Part shown: positions 8,395 through 17,504 of the stretch, piece by piece
Position numbering within the stretch: position 1 is the stretch's first letter
How the letters are laid out: every line of letters starts with the position of its first letter
From: Microbacteriaceae bacterium PS02067
Lineage (GTDB): Bacteria; Actinomycetota; Actinomycetes; Actinomycetales; Microbacteriaceae
Reading direction: 5' to 3'
Assembly (NCBI GenBank): GCA_029960085.1
Contig: JASCPG010000005.1
Location: forward strand, 1 to 64,000
Length of the DNA stretch: 64,000 nucleotides
The notes under the pieces: model-generated
Database searches by the model: none
Told to the model about the DNA's origin: nothing
The model's input: the letters and a program-made list of their open reading frames with translations, nothing else
Program-made: the position numbers and the translations under genes

Positions 8395-8424
8395 TTGTGC
8401 CAGGCCGCCGATCGTCGCTACACT
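8395..8424 (+). promoter_or_regulatory. Promoter of the main EPS operon
   Basis: A -35 box TTGTGC (8395-8400) and a -10 box TACACT (8419-8424) are 18 bases apart. They drive transcription toward the giant secreted protein gene and leave a leader of about 128 bases. Confidence 0.6.
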
Positions 8425-8445
8425 TTGGATCGGGGAACCCGGATA

Positions 8446-8540
8446 TGTCCGTGCCGCTTGGGGTGCACGGACAGATCGGCGAGTGATCGTCGATCGGTGT
8501 CACGGGCGATTGAGCCTGACCGGCCGATGAGGCGGTCAGG
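8446..8540 (+). promoter_or_regulatory. Two hairpins in the EPS operon leader
   Basis: Within the leader, TGTCCGTGC (8446-8454) pairs with 8465-8473, and CCTGACCG (8515-8522) pairs with 8533-8540; both loops are 10 bases. The second hairpin ends six bases before the Shine-Dalgarno-like GGGGA of the next gene. This could be transcript attenuation or a protected 5' end. No known riboswitch is recognised. Confidence 0.45.
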
Positions 8541-8558
8541 TGACTGGGGAATGAGAAT

Positions 8559-11500
8559 ATGGGGACTTCTCAGCGCGGCGTCTACGTCGGCAAGGCGCGA
8601 TGGCGGAGGGCGGCGGCGATGCTCGGCGCCGCCGCCGTGCTCGTCGCGACGCTCGTGGTCACGTCACAGCCTGACCAGGCGACGGCGGCGAGCCCGTGCG
8701 GTGCCGGCATCAACGCCATCGCGTGCGAGAACCGTCAGCCGGGCACTGATCCGTCGGTGTGGGACATCGACGGCGCCGGCGACCCGTCGATCCAGGGGTT
8801 CGCGACCGACATCTCGGTCAACGCGGGCAATCGCATCGATTTCAAGATCGACACCCCGGCCTCGAACTACACGATCGACATCTACCGCACGGGCTGGTAC
8901 CAAGGACTCGGCGCCCGTCACATCGCCTCCGTCACGCCGTCGGCAACGCTGCCTCAGCGCCAGCCGGAGTGCATCACAGATGTGACCACGGAGCTCTACG
9001 ACTGCGGTACGTGGGGGGTGTCGGCGTCGTGGAACGTCCCCACCACGGCCGTCTCGGGCGTGTACATCGCTTCGCTCAAGCGAACCGACACCGGTGGCCA
9101 GAGCCACATCATCTTCATCGTCCGCAACGACGGCAATCGCTCGGATGTGGTCTTCCAGACCTCCGACACGAGCTGGCAGGCGTACAACACGTACGGCGGT
9201 GCGAGCTTCTACCAGGGTGCGGCCAACGGTCGCGGCTACAAGCTCAGCTACAACCGGCCGTTCGCCACACGCAACTGGGTGCAGGGGCGGGACTTCTACT
9301 TCAGCTCCGAGTACGCGACCGTGCGCTTCATGGAGCGCAACGGCTACGACGTCTCCTACGTGTCCGGTATCGACTCCGCTCGCTATGGCGGCGAACTGCT
9401 CAACCACAAGGTGTTCATGTCGGTCGGGCACGACGAGTACTGGTCGGGAGCGCAGCGCGCGAACGTCGAGGCAGCGCGCGACGCAGGCGTGAACCTGCAG
9501 TTCCTGAGCGGGAACGAGGCATACTGGCGCGTGCGGTGGGAACCCTCGGCGGATTCATCCCACACGGACTACCGGACCCTCGTGTCGTACAAGGAGACCT
9601 GGGGCAATGCCGCCAACAAGGGCGGCGGCAAGATCGACCCGTCGCCGGAGTGGACCGGCACATGGCGCGATCCGCGATTCGCCGACAGTTCGACCGGGGG
9701 CCACCTTCCGGAGAATGCGCTCACCGGCACCATGTACATGGCCAACAACTCCGACCTCCCGGTCACCGTCTCGGCCGCCGAAGGCAAGACACGGCTGTGG
9801 CGCAACACGCCGCTTGCATCCATGGCATCCGGAACGACGACCGCTCTGGCGCCGCACACGGTCGGCTACGAGTCCAATGAGGACATCGACAACGGGTTCC
9901 GGCCCGCAGGGCTGATCCGGCTGTCGACGACGGTCGGGGCGACGCCGGAGTATCTGACTGACTACGGCAATGTGGTCGTGGCGGGTACGACGACGCATCA
10001 CCTGACGCTGTACCGCGCCTCGAGCGGCGCACTCGTCTTCTCGGCGGGTAGCGTTCAGTGGGGCTGGGGGCTCGACGCCGAACACGACGGCGACGGTGCC
10101 GCCGCGGACAGCCGCATGCAGCAGGCGCAGGTGAACCTGTTCGCCGACATGGGCGCGCAGCCGACCACCCTGATGTCGACGCTCAAGGCGGCGACTGCGA
10201 GCTCCGACCGGACCAACCCGACCGTGAGCTTCACATCGCCGGCAGCGGGGGCATCACTGGCATCCGACTCCAACATCACCGTCACCGGCACCGCCGCCGA
10301 CGTCGGGGGCGTCGTCGCGGGTGTCGAGGTCTCGCTCGACGGAGGGCAGAGCTGGCACCCGGCCACAGGGACCACCCAGTGGTCCTATTCGGGTGTGCTC
10401 CGCGGCTCGGGTGCGGCGAGCATCCGCGCCCGCGCGATCGACGACAGCGCAAACTTCGATCGCGCCGGAACCTCGCTGGCGGTCACCGCGGCCGGTCCCT
10501 ACACCTTCTTCGGGTCGGCCGTTCCGGCGACCGCTTCGGCCGATGACAGCGACCCGGTCGAGCTCGGGCTGCGCTTCACGCCGGAATCCGACGGCTTCGT
10601 CACGGGCGTTCGGTTCTTCAAGGGCGGCGCGAACACGGGTACCCACGTCGGCTCGCTCTGGGGCCCCGACGGCACGCGGATGGGAACCGTCACGTTCACC
10701 AACGAGACGGCCACGGGATGGCAGACGGCGACGTTCGCCTTGCCGATCACGGTGACGGCAGGACAGACCTACACGGTCTCCTACACGGCGCCGAAGGGCG
10801 GCTACGCGATGCAGGCGCGCTACTGGCCCTACGCCGCGACGCCGGCGTCGCCGCTCTCGGTCGGCACCGGCCTCGGAGTGGACGCGCCCGGTGTGTTCGG
10901 GGCGGCCGGTGCCCGCCCGACCGCAGTGTGGTTCGATTCCAACTACTTCGTCGACGTCGTGTTCTCGAGCTCGGACACCTCGCCGTTGCGGGTGCTGTCG
11001 CGTACCCCCGCAGCCGATGCAGGCAGCGTGGACCCGTCCGCAACCATCGCGCTCACTCTCAGTCGCGCGGCCGATCCTGCGACGGTCGGCCTCGCCGTCG
11101 CCGACAGCTCCGGCAGGGCCGCGGCCGGCAACGTGACCTACGACGCCGCATCCCGCTCGATCCGCTTCAGCCCGAGTACGCCGCTCGCGCCGCAGACGAA
11201 GTACACGGTGACCCCTTCCGCAAAAGATGCCTCGGGCCGCGCCCTCGAGAGTGGGGCGGCATGGTCGTTCACGACGAGGGGAGCGGATCTGCCCGAGGGC
11301 ACGTGTCCGTGCAGTCTGTTCCCGGAGAGCACGGTGCCCGCGATCGCATCGACGGCCGATCCAGATGCCGTCACGCTCGGCGTGAAGGTCACGGTAGGCG
11401 CGTCGGGTACCGTCTCCGGCCTGCGCTACTACAAGGGGCGGGCGAACACCGGAACGCACGTCGGCATCCTGTGGAGTGCGACCGGCTCCGAACTGGCGCG

Positions 11501-14243
11501 TGCCACCTTCACCGATGACACGGCGGAGGGCTGGCAGGTCGCCACCTTCAGCACTCCCGTCTCGGTCGCTGCCGGCACCACGGTCGTGGCGTCGTACACC
11601 GCTCCCGCCGGTGGATACGCCGTGACCACCGGTCGGTTCGCGTCGCCGTACGCTCGCGGCCCCCTGTCCGTCCCTGCCAACGGAGCGGTGTACACCTACA
11701 CGGGCGGGTTCCCGACATCGCCCTCGAGCACCGACTACGGCGTGGACCTCGTCTTCCAGACCGGGCCGGCGGCTCCGACCGTCGTATCCCTGTCGCCGGC
11801 CGCGGGTGCCACCGGCGTCGCCACCGACGCCGTGGTGTCGGTGAGCTTCTCGACACCCGTGAAGCCGATCAACGGGGCCACCGTCACGAGCGGGGGAGCG
11901 GCAGTCGCAGGATCTTGGTCGCTGGATGCCACGGCGACGACGGCGACCTTCTCGCCGACGAGTGCTTTGCCTGCGGGCGCCCAGATCGCGGTCTCGCTCA
12001 CGGGCATCCGCTCCACCGAAGGCGTCGCGGGAACGGATGTGTCGTGGTCCTTTGAGACTCGGGCGAACGAAGCCGTCACGCGGTTCTTCTCCGGCGCCGT
12101 TCCTCCGCAGGTCGATGCCGATGCATCGCCGGTCGAGTTGGGGCTCGCCTTCCAGACCTCGACCGCCGGCGAGGTGCGCGCGATCCGCTTCTACAAGGCG
12201 ACCGGCAACGGCGGTGTGCACACGGGCAGCCTCTGGGGGCCGAACGGTCAGCGGCTCGCGACGGTCACCTTCGCGAACGAGACGGCGACCGGATGGCAGA
12301 GCGCGACCCTGGACAGCCCGGTCACGATCACGCCCGGCGCCGTCTACACCGTGTCGTACTTCGCTCCGCAGGGGCATCCGTCGTATGCAAGCGGGGCACT
12401 GGCGGGGTCCGTCACAAGTGGTCCCCTCTCGACGATCGCCGGCAACAACGGCCGTTATCGCTACGGCAACGGCGGAGTCGTGCCGACGCAGTCGTGGCAG
12501 TCGTCCAACTACTTCGTCGATGTGGAGTTCGTCGCCAGCACCAACGCGGTGCAGGTGACGAGCACGTCGCCCGAGCGCGGCGCAGGCGCGGTCGCCACGA
12601 CCGTGACGCAGGTGACGGCGACGCTCGTCGGGGCGACGGCTTCGTCGGCCCCGACGCTCACCGTGGCGGGGTCGAGTGGTTCGGTTGCGGGGACGTCATC
12701 GTTCACTCCGTCCTCCGGTCTGCTGTCCTTCACTCCGAGCGCGGCGCTGCCCGCCGAGACTTCCTTCACCGCGACCGTCCGCCTCGGATCCTCGACGCTG
12801 GACACCTGGCAGTTCACGACCGCGCCGGCAGTGCAGACGCTGTTCGGGGATGAGACACCGAATGTGGCCGTGACCACCGACACCGATCCCGTCGAGGTCG
12901 GCACCGCGTTCACCGTTTCGCAGCCGGGCTCGGTCACGGCGCTGCGGTTCTACAAGGGTTCGACCAACACGGGCAGCCATCGCGGGTCGCTGTGGAGCGC
13001 CGACGGGACCTTGCTTGCGCAGGTGGCCTTCACGGGTGAGACCGCGTCGGGGTGGCAGCGCGCTGAACTCGCGACACCGGTGATGCTGGTGCCCGGTCAG
13101 CGCTACGTGGTGTCGTACTTCTCGAGCACGGGGCGATACGCCTACACGACCGCGTACTTCAACACGGAGCGGACGTCGGCCTTCATCAGCGCACCGGCCG
13201 GCGCGAACGGTCTCTATGCGTACGGCCCGAACGGTGGGTTCCCGACGGGATCATTCCGGTCGACGGCGTACTTCGTGGATGCGGAGATCCGCTTCACCGC
13301 GACAGGGGGCGGGACTGCGGCGCCGAGCGCGACGCCGACGCCGACTGCGACGCCCACGCCCACGCCCACGCCGACGCCGACTGCGACGCCCACGCCCACG
13401 CCCACGCCGACGCCGACTGCGACGCCGACGCCGACTGCGACGCCTACGCCGACTGCGACGCCGACGCCGACGCCCACGCCGACCCCGCCCGCCGTCAGTT
13501 CGGCGGCCCCGGCTGGAGGGGCCACGGACGTCGCTCCGACCGCGACGGTCGCAGCGACCTTCGATCGCGACGCGAGCAGCCCGCAGATCGCCGTCACCCG
13601 CGGTTCGACGGCGATCGCCGGTGCCACCGCGTACGATGCGTCGACCCGGACGGCCACCTTCACTCCGACCGCGCCCCTCGAGTGGGCGACGGACTTCGCG
13701 GTGCGCGTCACGAGCGGTGGCGCGGCGGTCACGGGCGGTCAGTGGAGCTTCCGCACTGCGGATGCCCCTCGGGTACTCACCGCCCAGACGATCTTCGGAG
13801 ACGCAACCCCGCAGAATCCCTGGTGGAACGATCCGGACTCCGTTCAGGTCGCGACACGCTTCAGCGTGAGCACCGCCGGATCGGCGACTGGCATCCGCTT
13901 CTACAAGGGCGATGCGAACGCGGGTGTGCACACGGGGTATCTGTGGAAGGCCGACGGCACTCTTCTCTCTCAGATCCAGTTCTCGGGAGAGACGGCGTCG
14001 GGGTGGCAGCAGATGTCCTTCACGACGCCCGTCCATCTCGAGCCCGGGGTCGAATACCGAGTCGGACTGCACAGCACCACGGGGCGCTATGCCGTCGATC
14101 TCGGAGCGCTGGCGCAGCCGACGACGTCGGGGGTGTTCAGCACACCGGCCAACGGGTCCGCGTACACCTATTCGACGGGCTTCCCGGACAGCACGAGTAC
14201 ACACAACTACTGGGTCGACGTCACGTTCACGCCGAACCCGTAG
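8559..14243 (+). CDS. Giant secreted protein: DMFase-like domain, Ig-like domains, five DUF4082 repeats
   Basis: This is an exported 1894-residue multidomain protein. A signal peptide covers about 1-45 (RWRR, a hydrophobic run, then ATAAS). Residues ~50-555 resemble the large domain of the N,N-dimethylformamidase beta-subunit family, with the typical GHDEYW near 289-294. An Ig-like domain follows at ~570-640. Five DUF4082 modules lie at about 645-806, 918-1068, 1173-1325, 1425-1580 and 1741-1894, each with an F/YYKG or FYKA core and a SLW...T.WQ pattern. Four SbsA-type Ig-like (Big_5) domains separate them, and a Thr-Pro-rich linker sits at ~1588-1644. There is no LPXTG or C-terminal membrane anchor, so it is probably released or held by the polysaccharide. 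The start is ATG at 8559 with GGGGA upstream. It leads the EPS operon; a role in binding or modifying the surface polymer is inferred, not shown. Confidence 0.85.
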   Translation: MGTSQRGVYVGKARWRRAAAMLGAAAVLVATLVVTSQPDQATAASPCGAGINAIACENRQPGTDPSVWDIDGAGDPSIQGFATDISVNAGNRIDFKIDTPASNYTIDIYRTGWYQGLGARHIASVTPSATLPQRQPECITDVTTELYDCGTWGVSASWNVPTTAVSGVYIASLKRTDTGGQSHIIFIVRNDGNRSDVVFQTSDTSWQAYNTYGGASFYQGAANGRGYKLSYNRPFATRNWVQGRDFYFSSEYATVRFMERNGYDVSYVSGIDSARYGGELLNHKVFMSVGHDEYWSGAQRANVEAARDAGVNLQFLSGNEAYWRVRWEPSADSSHTDYRTLVSYKETWGNAANKGGGKIDPSPEWTGTWRDPRFADSSTGGHLPENALTGTMYMANNSDLPVTVSAAEGKTRLWRNTPLASMASGTTTALAPHTVGYESNEDIDNGFRPAGLIRLSTTVGATPEYLTDYGNVVVAGTTTHHLTLYRASSGALVFSAGSVQWGWGLDAEHDGDGAAADSRMQQAQVNLFADMGAQPTTLMSTLKAATASSDRTNPTVSFTSPAAGASLASDSNITVTGTAADVGGVVAGVEVSLDGGQSWHPATGTTQWSYSGVLRGSGAASIRARAIDDSANFDRAGTSLAVTAAGPYTFFGSAVPATASADDSDPVELGLRFTPESDGFVTGVRFFKGGANTGTHVGSLWGPDGTRMGTVTFTNETATGWQTATFALPITVTAGQTYTVSYTAPKGGYAMQARYWPYAATPASPLSVGTGLGVDAPGVFGAAGARPTAVWFDSNYFVDVVFSSSDTSPLRVLSRTPAADAGSVDPSATIALTLSRAADPATVGLAVADSSGRAAAGNVTYDAASRSIRFSPSTPLAPQTKYTVTPSAKDASGRALESGAAWSFTTRGADLPEGTCPCSLFPESTVPAIASTADPDAVTLGVKVTVGASGTVSGLRYYKGRANTGTHVGILWSATGSELARATFTDDTAEGWQVATFSTPVSVAAGTTVVASYTAPAGGYAVTTGRFASPYARGPLSVPANGAVYTYTGGFPTSPSSTDYGVDLVFQTGPAAPTVVSLSPAAGATGVATDAVVSVSFSTPVKPINGATVTSGGAAVAGSWSLDATATTATFSPTSALPAGAQIAVSLTGIRSTEGVAGTDVSWSFETRANEAVTRFFSGAVPPQVDADASPVELGLAFQTSTAGEVRAIRFYKATGNGGVHTGSLWGPNGQRLATVTFANETATGWQSATLDSPVTITPGAVYTVSYFAPQGHPSYASGALAGSVTSGPLSTIAGNNGRYRYGNGGVVPTQSWQSSNYFVDVEFVASTNAVQVTSTSPERGAGAVATTVTQVTATLVGATASSAPTLTVAGSSGSVAGTSSFTPSSGLLSFTPSAALPAETSFTATVRLGSSTLDTWQFTTAPAVQTLFGDETPNVAVTTDTDPVEVGTAFTVSQPGSVTALRFYKGSTNTGSHRGSLWSADGTLLAQVAFTGETASGWQRAELATPVMLVPGQRYVVSYFSSTGRYAYTTAYFNTERTSAFISAPAGANGLYAYGPNGGFPTGSFRSTAYFVDAEIRFTATGGGTAAPSATPTPTATPTPTPTPTPTATPTPTPTPTPTATPTPTATPTPTATPTPTPTPTPPAVSSAAPAGGATDVAPTATVAATFDRDASSPQIAVTRGSTAIAGATAYDASTRTATFTPTAPLEWATDFAVRVTSGGAAVTGGQWSFRTADAPRVLTAQTIFGDATPQNPWWNDPDSVQVATRFSVSTAGSATGIRFYKGDANAGVHTGYLWKADGTLLSQIQFSGETASGWQQMSFTTPVHLEPGVEYRVGLHSTTGRYAVDLGALAQPTTSGVFSTPANGSAYTYSTGFPDSTSTHNYWVDVTFTPNP
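13320..13492 (+). repeat. Thr-Pro/Thr-Ala tandem coding repeat
   Basis: About 170 bases consist of ACGCCC, ACGCCG and ACTGCG units encoding (TP)n with TAT interruptions. This is the flexible linker before the last Ig-like/DUF4082 pair of the giant protein. Blocks recur almost exactly, so the copy number is likely to change by slippage. Confidence 0.85.
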
Positions 14244-14284
14244 CGACGAGACGAACGGCATCTGTGCACTGGGGAGGAAGCACA

Positions 14285-15364
14285 ATGGCAGAGAAGATGA
14301 AGGCAGTGGTCGTGGGGGCCGGGTACTGGGGGCCCAACCTCGCGCGCAACTTCCGCGCGAGCGCTGATTGGGACCTCGCGGGCATCTGCGATCTCGACGA
14401 GGATCGCGCCCAGGCCGTGGCGAACGGCGTCGGCGGCGTACCGGTGTGGACTCGGCTCGACGACGTCCTCGCGGACCCCGACGTGGATGCCATCGCGATC
14501 GCGACACCCGCGCGGACCCATCATCCGATCACCCTTGCGGCGCTGGATGCCGGCAAGCACGTCATGGTCGAGAAGCCCCTGGCCGACACCATCGCGCGCG
14601 GGGAGGAGATGGTGACGCGTGCCGAAGAGTGCGGTCTCGTCCTGATGGCCGATCACACCTACTGCTACACTCCCGCGGTCCTCAAGATCCGCGAGATCAT
14701 CGCCGACGGGGGCCTCGGCGACATCCTCTTCGTCGACAGCACGCGCATCAACCTCGGGCTCATCCAGCCCGACGTCGACGTGTTCTGGGACCTCGCCCCG
14801 CACGACCTGTCGATCATGGACTTCGTGCTTCCCGGCGGGCTCGACACGTCGTCGGTGTCCGCGCACGGCTCCGACCCGCTGCGCACCGGCAAGGCCTGCG
14901 TCGGCTACCTCGCGATGCCGTTGCAGGGCGGCGCGATGGCGCACGTCAACGTCAACTGGCTGAGCCCGACCAAGATCCGGCAGATGGTCATCGGCGGCAC
15001 GAAGCGCACGCTCGTCTGGGACGACCTCAATCCGCAGCAGCGCATCAGCGTCTACGACCGCGGTGTCGACATCGACGCCGTGTCCAAGGAGACGACTCTG
15101 GACCGTCGCGCCGCGAACATCTCGTACCGTCTCGGCGACACCTGGTCGCCCGCGCTCGAGGAGCGTGAGGCCCTCGGCGGTGTCGTGGCGGAGTTCGCCG
15201 CGGCCATCCGCGAGTCGCGCCCCGCACGCACGAGCGGTGACGCGGGCATGCGGGTGCTGTCCGTCCTCGACGCGGCGCAGCGCAGCCTCGCGGCGGGGGG
15301 AGCCCCCGCCCCGATGAATCTCGACATCCCACCCCACACGTCTCGCAGAACGGCAGCAGCATGA
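14285..15364 (+). CDS. Gfo/Idh/MocA-family sugar-nucleotide dehydrogenase (WlbA/WbpB-like)
   Basis: This 359-residue NAD(P)-dependent oxidoreductase has an N-terminal Rossmann motif GAGYWG (11-16), the family EKPL (96-99, Lys97 catalytic) and WDLAPHD (168-174). This pattern is shared with dehydrogenases of polysaccharide loci such as WlbA/WbpB, which oxidise C3 of a UDP-N-acetyl-hexuronate and hand the 3-keto sugar to an aminotransferase. The start is ATG at 14285 with a strong GGAGGAAG in front. The gene ends in an ATGA overlap with the epimerase, so the downstream genes are translationally coupled. The presence of matching aminotransferases and a WbpD-like acetyltransferase supports the pathway. 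A different sugar substrate cannot be excluded. Confidence 0.8.
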   Translation: MAEKMKAVVVGAGYWGPNLARNFRASADWDLAGICDLDEDRAQAVANGVGGVPVWTRLDDVLADPDVDAIAIATPARTHHPITLAALDAGKHVMVEKPLADTIARGEEMVTRAEECGLVLMADHTYCYTPAVLKIREIIADGGLGDILFVDSTRINLGLIQPDVDVFWDLAPHDLSIMDFVLPGGLDTSSVSAHGSDPLRTGKACVGYLAMPLQGGAMAHVNVNWLSPTKIRQMVIGGTKRTLVWDDLNPQQRISVYDRGVDIDAVSKETTLDRRAANISYRLGDTWSPALEEREALGGVVAEFAAAIRESRPARTSGDAGMRVLSVLDAAQRSLAAGGAPAPMNLDIPPHTSRRTAAA

Positions 15365-16359
15365 CCCAGCTCGAAGGAACCCGTGTTCTCGTCACCGGCG
15401 GCGCCGGGACGATCGGCTCCACCCTCGTCGACCAACTCCTCGACGCCGGGGCCGCCCAGGTGAACGTCCTCGACAACCTCGTCCGGGGCCGGCGGGCGAA
15501 CCTCGACGCCGCGCTGGCCACCGGCCGCGTCGAACTCATCGACGGCGACGTCCGCGACGCCAAGCTCGTCGACGACCTCACCGCCGACGCCGATATCGTC
15601 TTCCATCAGGCGGCGATCCGCATCACGCAGTGCGCCGAGGAGCCGCGTCTGGCGCTCGAGGTCCTCGTCGACGGGACGTTCAACGTCGTCGAGTCCGCGG
15701 CGCGGCACAAGGTCCGAAAGCTCATCGCGGCTTCCAGCGCGTCCGTCTACGGCATGGCTGAGACGTTCCCGACGGACGAGCGTCATCACCACGAGAACAA
15801 CGACACGATCTACGGCGCCTCGAAGACCTTCAACGAGGGCCTGGTCCGCAGCTTCCGTGCCATGCAGGGACTGGACTACGTCCTGCTGCGCTATTTCAAC
15901 GTCTACGGCCCGCGCATGGACGTGCACGGACTGTACACCGAGGTGCTCGTGCGCTGGATGGAGCGCATCGCCGACGGCCGCCCGCCGCTGATCTTCGGCG
16001 ACGGCAACCAGACGATGGACTTCGTCTGCGTGCCCGACATCGCACGTGCCAACGTCCTTGCCGCGGGAAGCGACGTCGTGGAGGGCACGTACAACGTCGC
16101 GAGCGGCACCGAGACGAGCCTTCTCGAGCTCGCGCAGGCGCTCCTGCGCGTGATGGATGCCGAGGAACTGGGTGTCGAGCACGGCCCCGAGCGCGCGGTC
16201 AACGGTGTGGTCAGGCGCCTCGCCGACACGAGCGCCGCTCGTGACGACCTCGGGTTCGAGGCGGAGATCGGCCTTGAAGACGGTCTGCGGCAGCTCGTCG
16301 AGTGGTGGCGTCCGCTCCGCGAGGAGATCGCCGCCGGCCGAAGCCTGGTGACGACATGA
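15361..16359 (+). CDS. NAD-dependent sugar epimerase/dehydratase (extended SDR)
   Basis: This is a 332-residue extended short-chain dehydrogenase acting on a nucleotide sugar. The NAD-binding GGAGTIG is at 13-19. The catalytic SSASVYG is near 120, and the YGASK motif gives Tyr151 and Lys155. The segment LRYFNVYGPRMD and the C-terminal substrate half resemble UDP-glucose/UDP-GlcNAc 4-epimerases and related enzymes. ATGA overlaps join it to the dehydrogenase before it and the aminotransferase after it. It probably inverts or dehydrates the sugar that this operon builds; which of these is not decidable by eye. Confidence 0.85.
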   Translation: MTQLEGTRVLVTGGAGTIGSTLVDQLLDAGAAQVNVLDNLVRGRRANLDAALATGRVELIDGDVRDAKLVDDLTADADIVFHQAAIRITQCAEEPRLALEVLVDGTFNVVESAARHKVRKLIAASSASVYGMAETFPTDERHHHENNDTIYGASKTFNEGLVRSFRAMQGLDYVLLRYFNVYGPRMDVHGLYTEVLVRWMERIADGRPPLIFGDGNQTMDFVCVPDIARANVLAAGSDVVEGTYNVASGTETSLLELAQALLRVMDAEELGVEHGPERAVNGVVRRLADTSAARDDLGFEAEIGLEDGLRQLVEWWRPLREEIAAGRSLVTT

Positions 16360-17504
16360 CCGACCGCATCAACGTGATGATCCCCTGGCTGGGCCAGGAG
16401 GAGGCGGACGCCGTCGCCGAGGCGATCGCGTCCGGTTGGGTCGCGCAGGGCCCGCGCGTCGCCCGCTTCGAGGAGGAGTTCGCCGAGGCGATGCAGGCGT
16501 CGTACGCGGTCGCGACGAGCAGCTGCACGACCGCCCTGCATCTGGCCCTCATCGTTGCCGGGATCGGACCCGGCGACGAGGTGATCGTGCCGTCCTTCTC
16601 GTTCATCGCGACGACGAATGCCGTCGCCTACGTGGGCGCCACTCCCGTGTTCGTCGACGTCGACCTCGAGACGGGCAACATGACGGCCGCAGGCTTCCAG
16701 AACGCCCTGACGTCCGCGACCCGCGCCGTCATCGTCGTCGACCAGGGCGGGGTGCCGGTGGACCTCGACCCCATCCGCGAGGTCGCCGACCCGCTCGGCA
16801 TCGTGGTGATCGAGGATGCCGCGTGCGGCGCCGGTTCGACCTACCGGGGTCGCCCCGTCGGCGCAGGGGCGGACATCGCGGCCTGGTCGTTCCACCCGCG
16901 CAAGCTCCTCACGACGGGGGAGGGCGGGATGATCACGACGTCGCGCGCCGACTGGGCGGCGCGCGCGCGTCGTCTTCGCGAGCACGCCATGACCGTGTCG
17001 GCCGCGGATCGCCACCTGAGCGTGCTGCCGCCCGCAGAGGAGTACTCCGAGGTCGGGTTCAACTTCCGCATGACGGACCTGCAGGCCGCGGTGGGGCTCG
17101 TGCAGCTGCGCAAGCTCCCTGCCATCGTCGCCCGACGTCGCGAGATCGCCACGCGCTACCGCGCCGGCATCCGCGGTGTCGACGGGCTTCGCACCGTCGG
17201 CGACCCCGACTACGGGACCGGCAACGTGCAGTCCTTCTGGGTGGAGGTGCAGGACAGCTATCCGACGGATCGTGACGGGCTGCTCGTCGCGCTCGCCGAA
17301 GCGGACATCTCGGCGCGTCGGGGCATCATGTCCACGCACCGTCAGCCGCCCTATCGTGACCTGGCCGCAGCCGGTTCCCTCCCGAACACGGAGCACCTCA
17401 CGGACAACACGCTGATCCTGCCCGTCTACCACACGCTCTCGAACGCGGATCAAGACAGGGTGATCGCGGTCCTGCGAGATCCGCTGAAAGAGGCCATCGG
17501 ATGA
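16356..17504 (+). CDS. DegT/DnrJ/EryC1 PLP sugar aminotransferase 1
   Basis: This 382-residue fold-type I enzyme of the DegT/DnrJ/EryC1/StrS family aminates a keto nucleotide-sugar, usually with glutamate. The PLP-binding lysine is Lys183 in FHPRKLLTTGEGG. The N-terminal half has the expected SSCTTALHLAL and VIVPSFSFIATTNA segments, and EDAACGAG contains the cofactor-ring aspartate. ATGA overlaps on both sides place it between the epimerase and the NeuD-like acetyltransferase. Fed by the upstream dehydrogenase or epimerase, it would yield an amino sugar that one of the two beta-helix acetyltransferases then acylates. Confidence 0.88.
   Translation: MTDRINVMIPWLGQEEADAVAEAIASGWVAQGPRVARFEEEFAEAMQASYAVATSSCTTALHLALIVAGIGPGDEVIVPSFSFIATTNAVAYVGATPVFVDVDLETGNMTAAGFQNALTSATRAVIVVDQGGVPVDLDPIREVADPLGIVVIEDAACGAGSTYRGRPVGAGADIAAWSFHPRKLLTTGEGGMITTSRADWAARARRLREHAMTVSAADRHLSVLPPAEEYSEVGFNFRMTDLQAAVGLVQLRKLPAIVARRREIATRYRAGIRGVDGLRTVGDPDYGTGNVQSFWVEVQDSYPTDRDGLLVALAEADISARRGIMSTHRQPPYRDLAAAGSLPNTEHLTDNTLILPVYHTLSNADQDRVIAVLRDPLKEAIG

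Noticed and set aside
10254-12377. 707-codon minus-strand frame inside the giant secreted protein gene
   Set aside because: It is a shadow of the DUF4082/Ig coding region; codon pattern fits the plus strand.
13320-13492. CRISPR array
   Set aside because: The short repeats are in frame and encode a Thr-Pro linker; there are no unique spacers of constant length.
8559-14243. LPXTG or other wall anchor on the DUF4082 proteins
   Set aside because: Both C-termini end in folded-domain sequence without a sorting motif, hydrophobic segment or basic tail.
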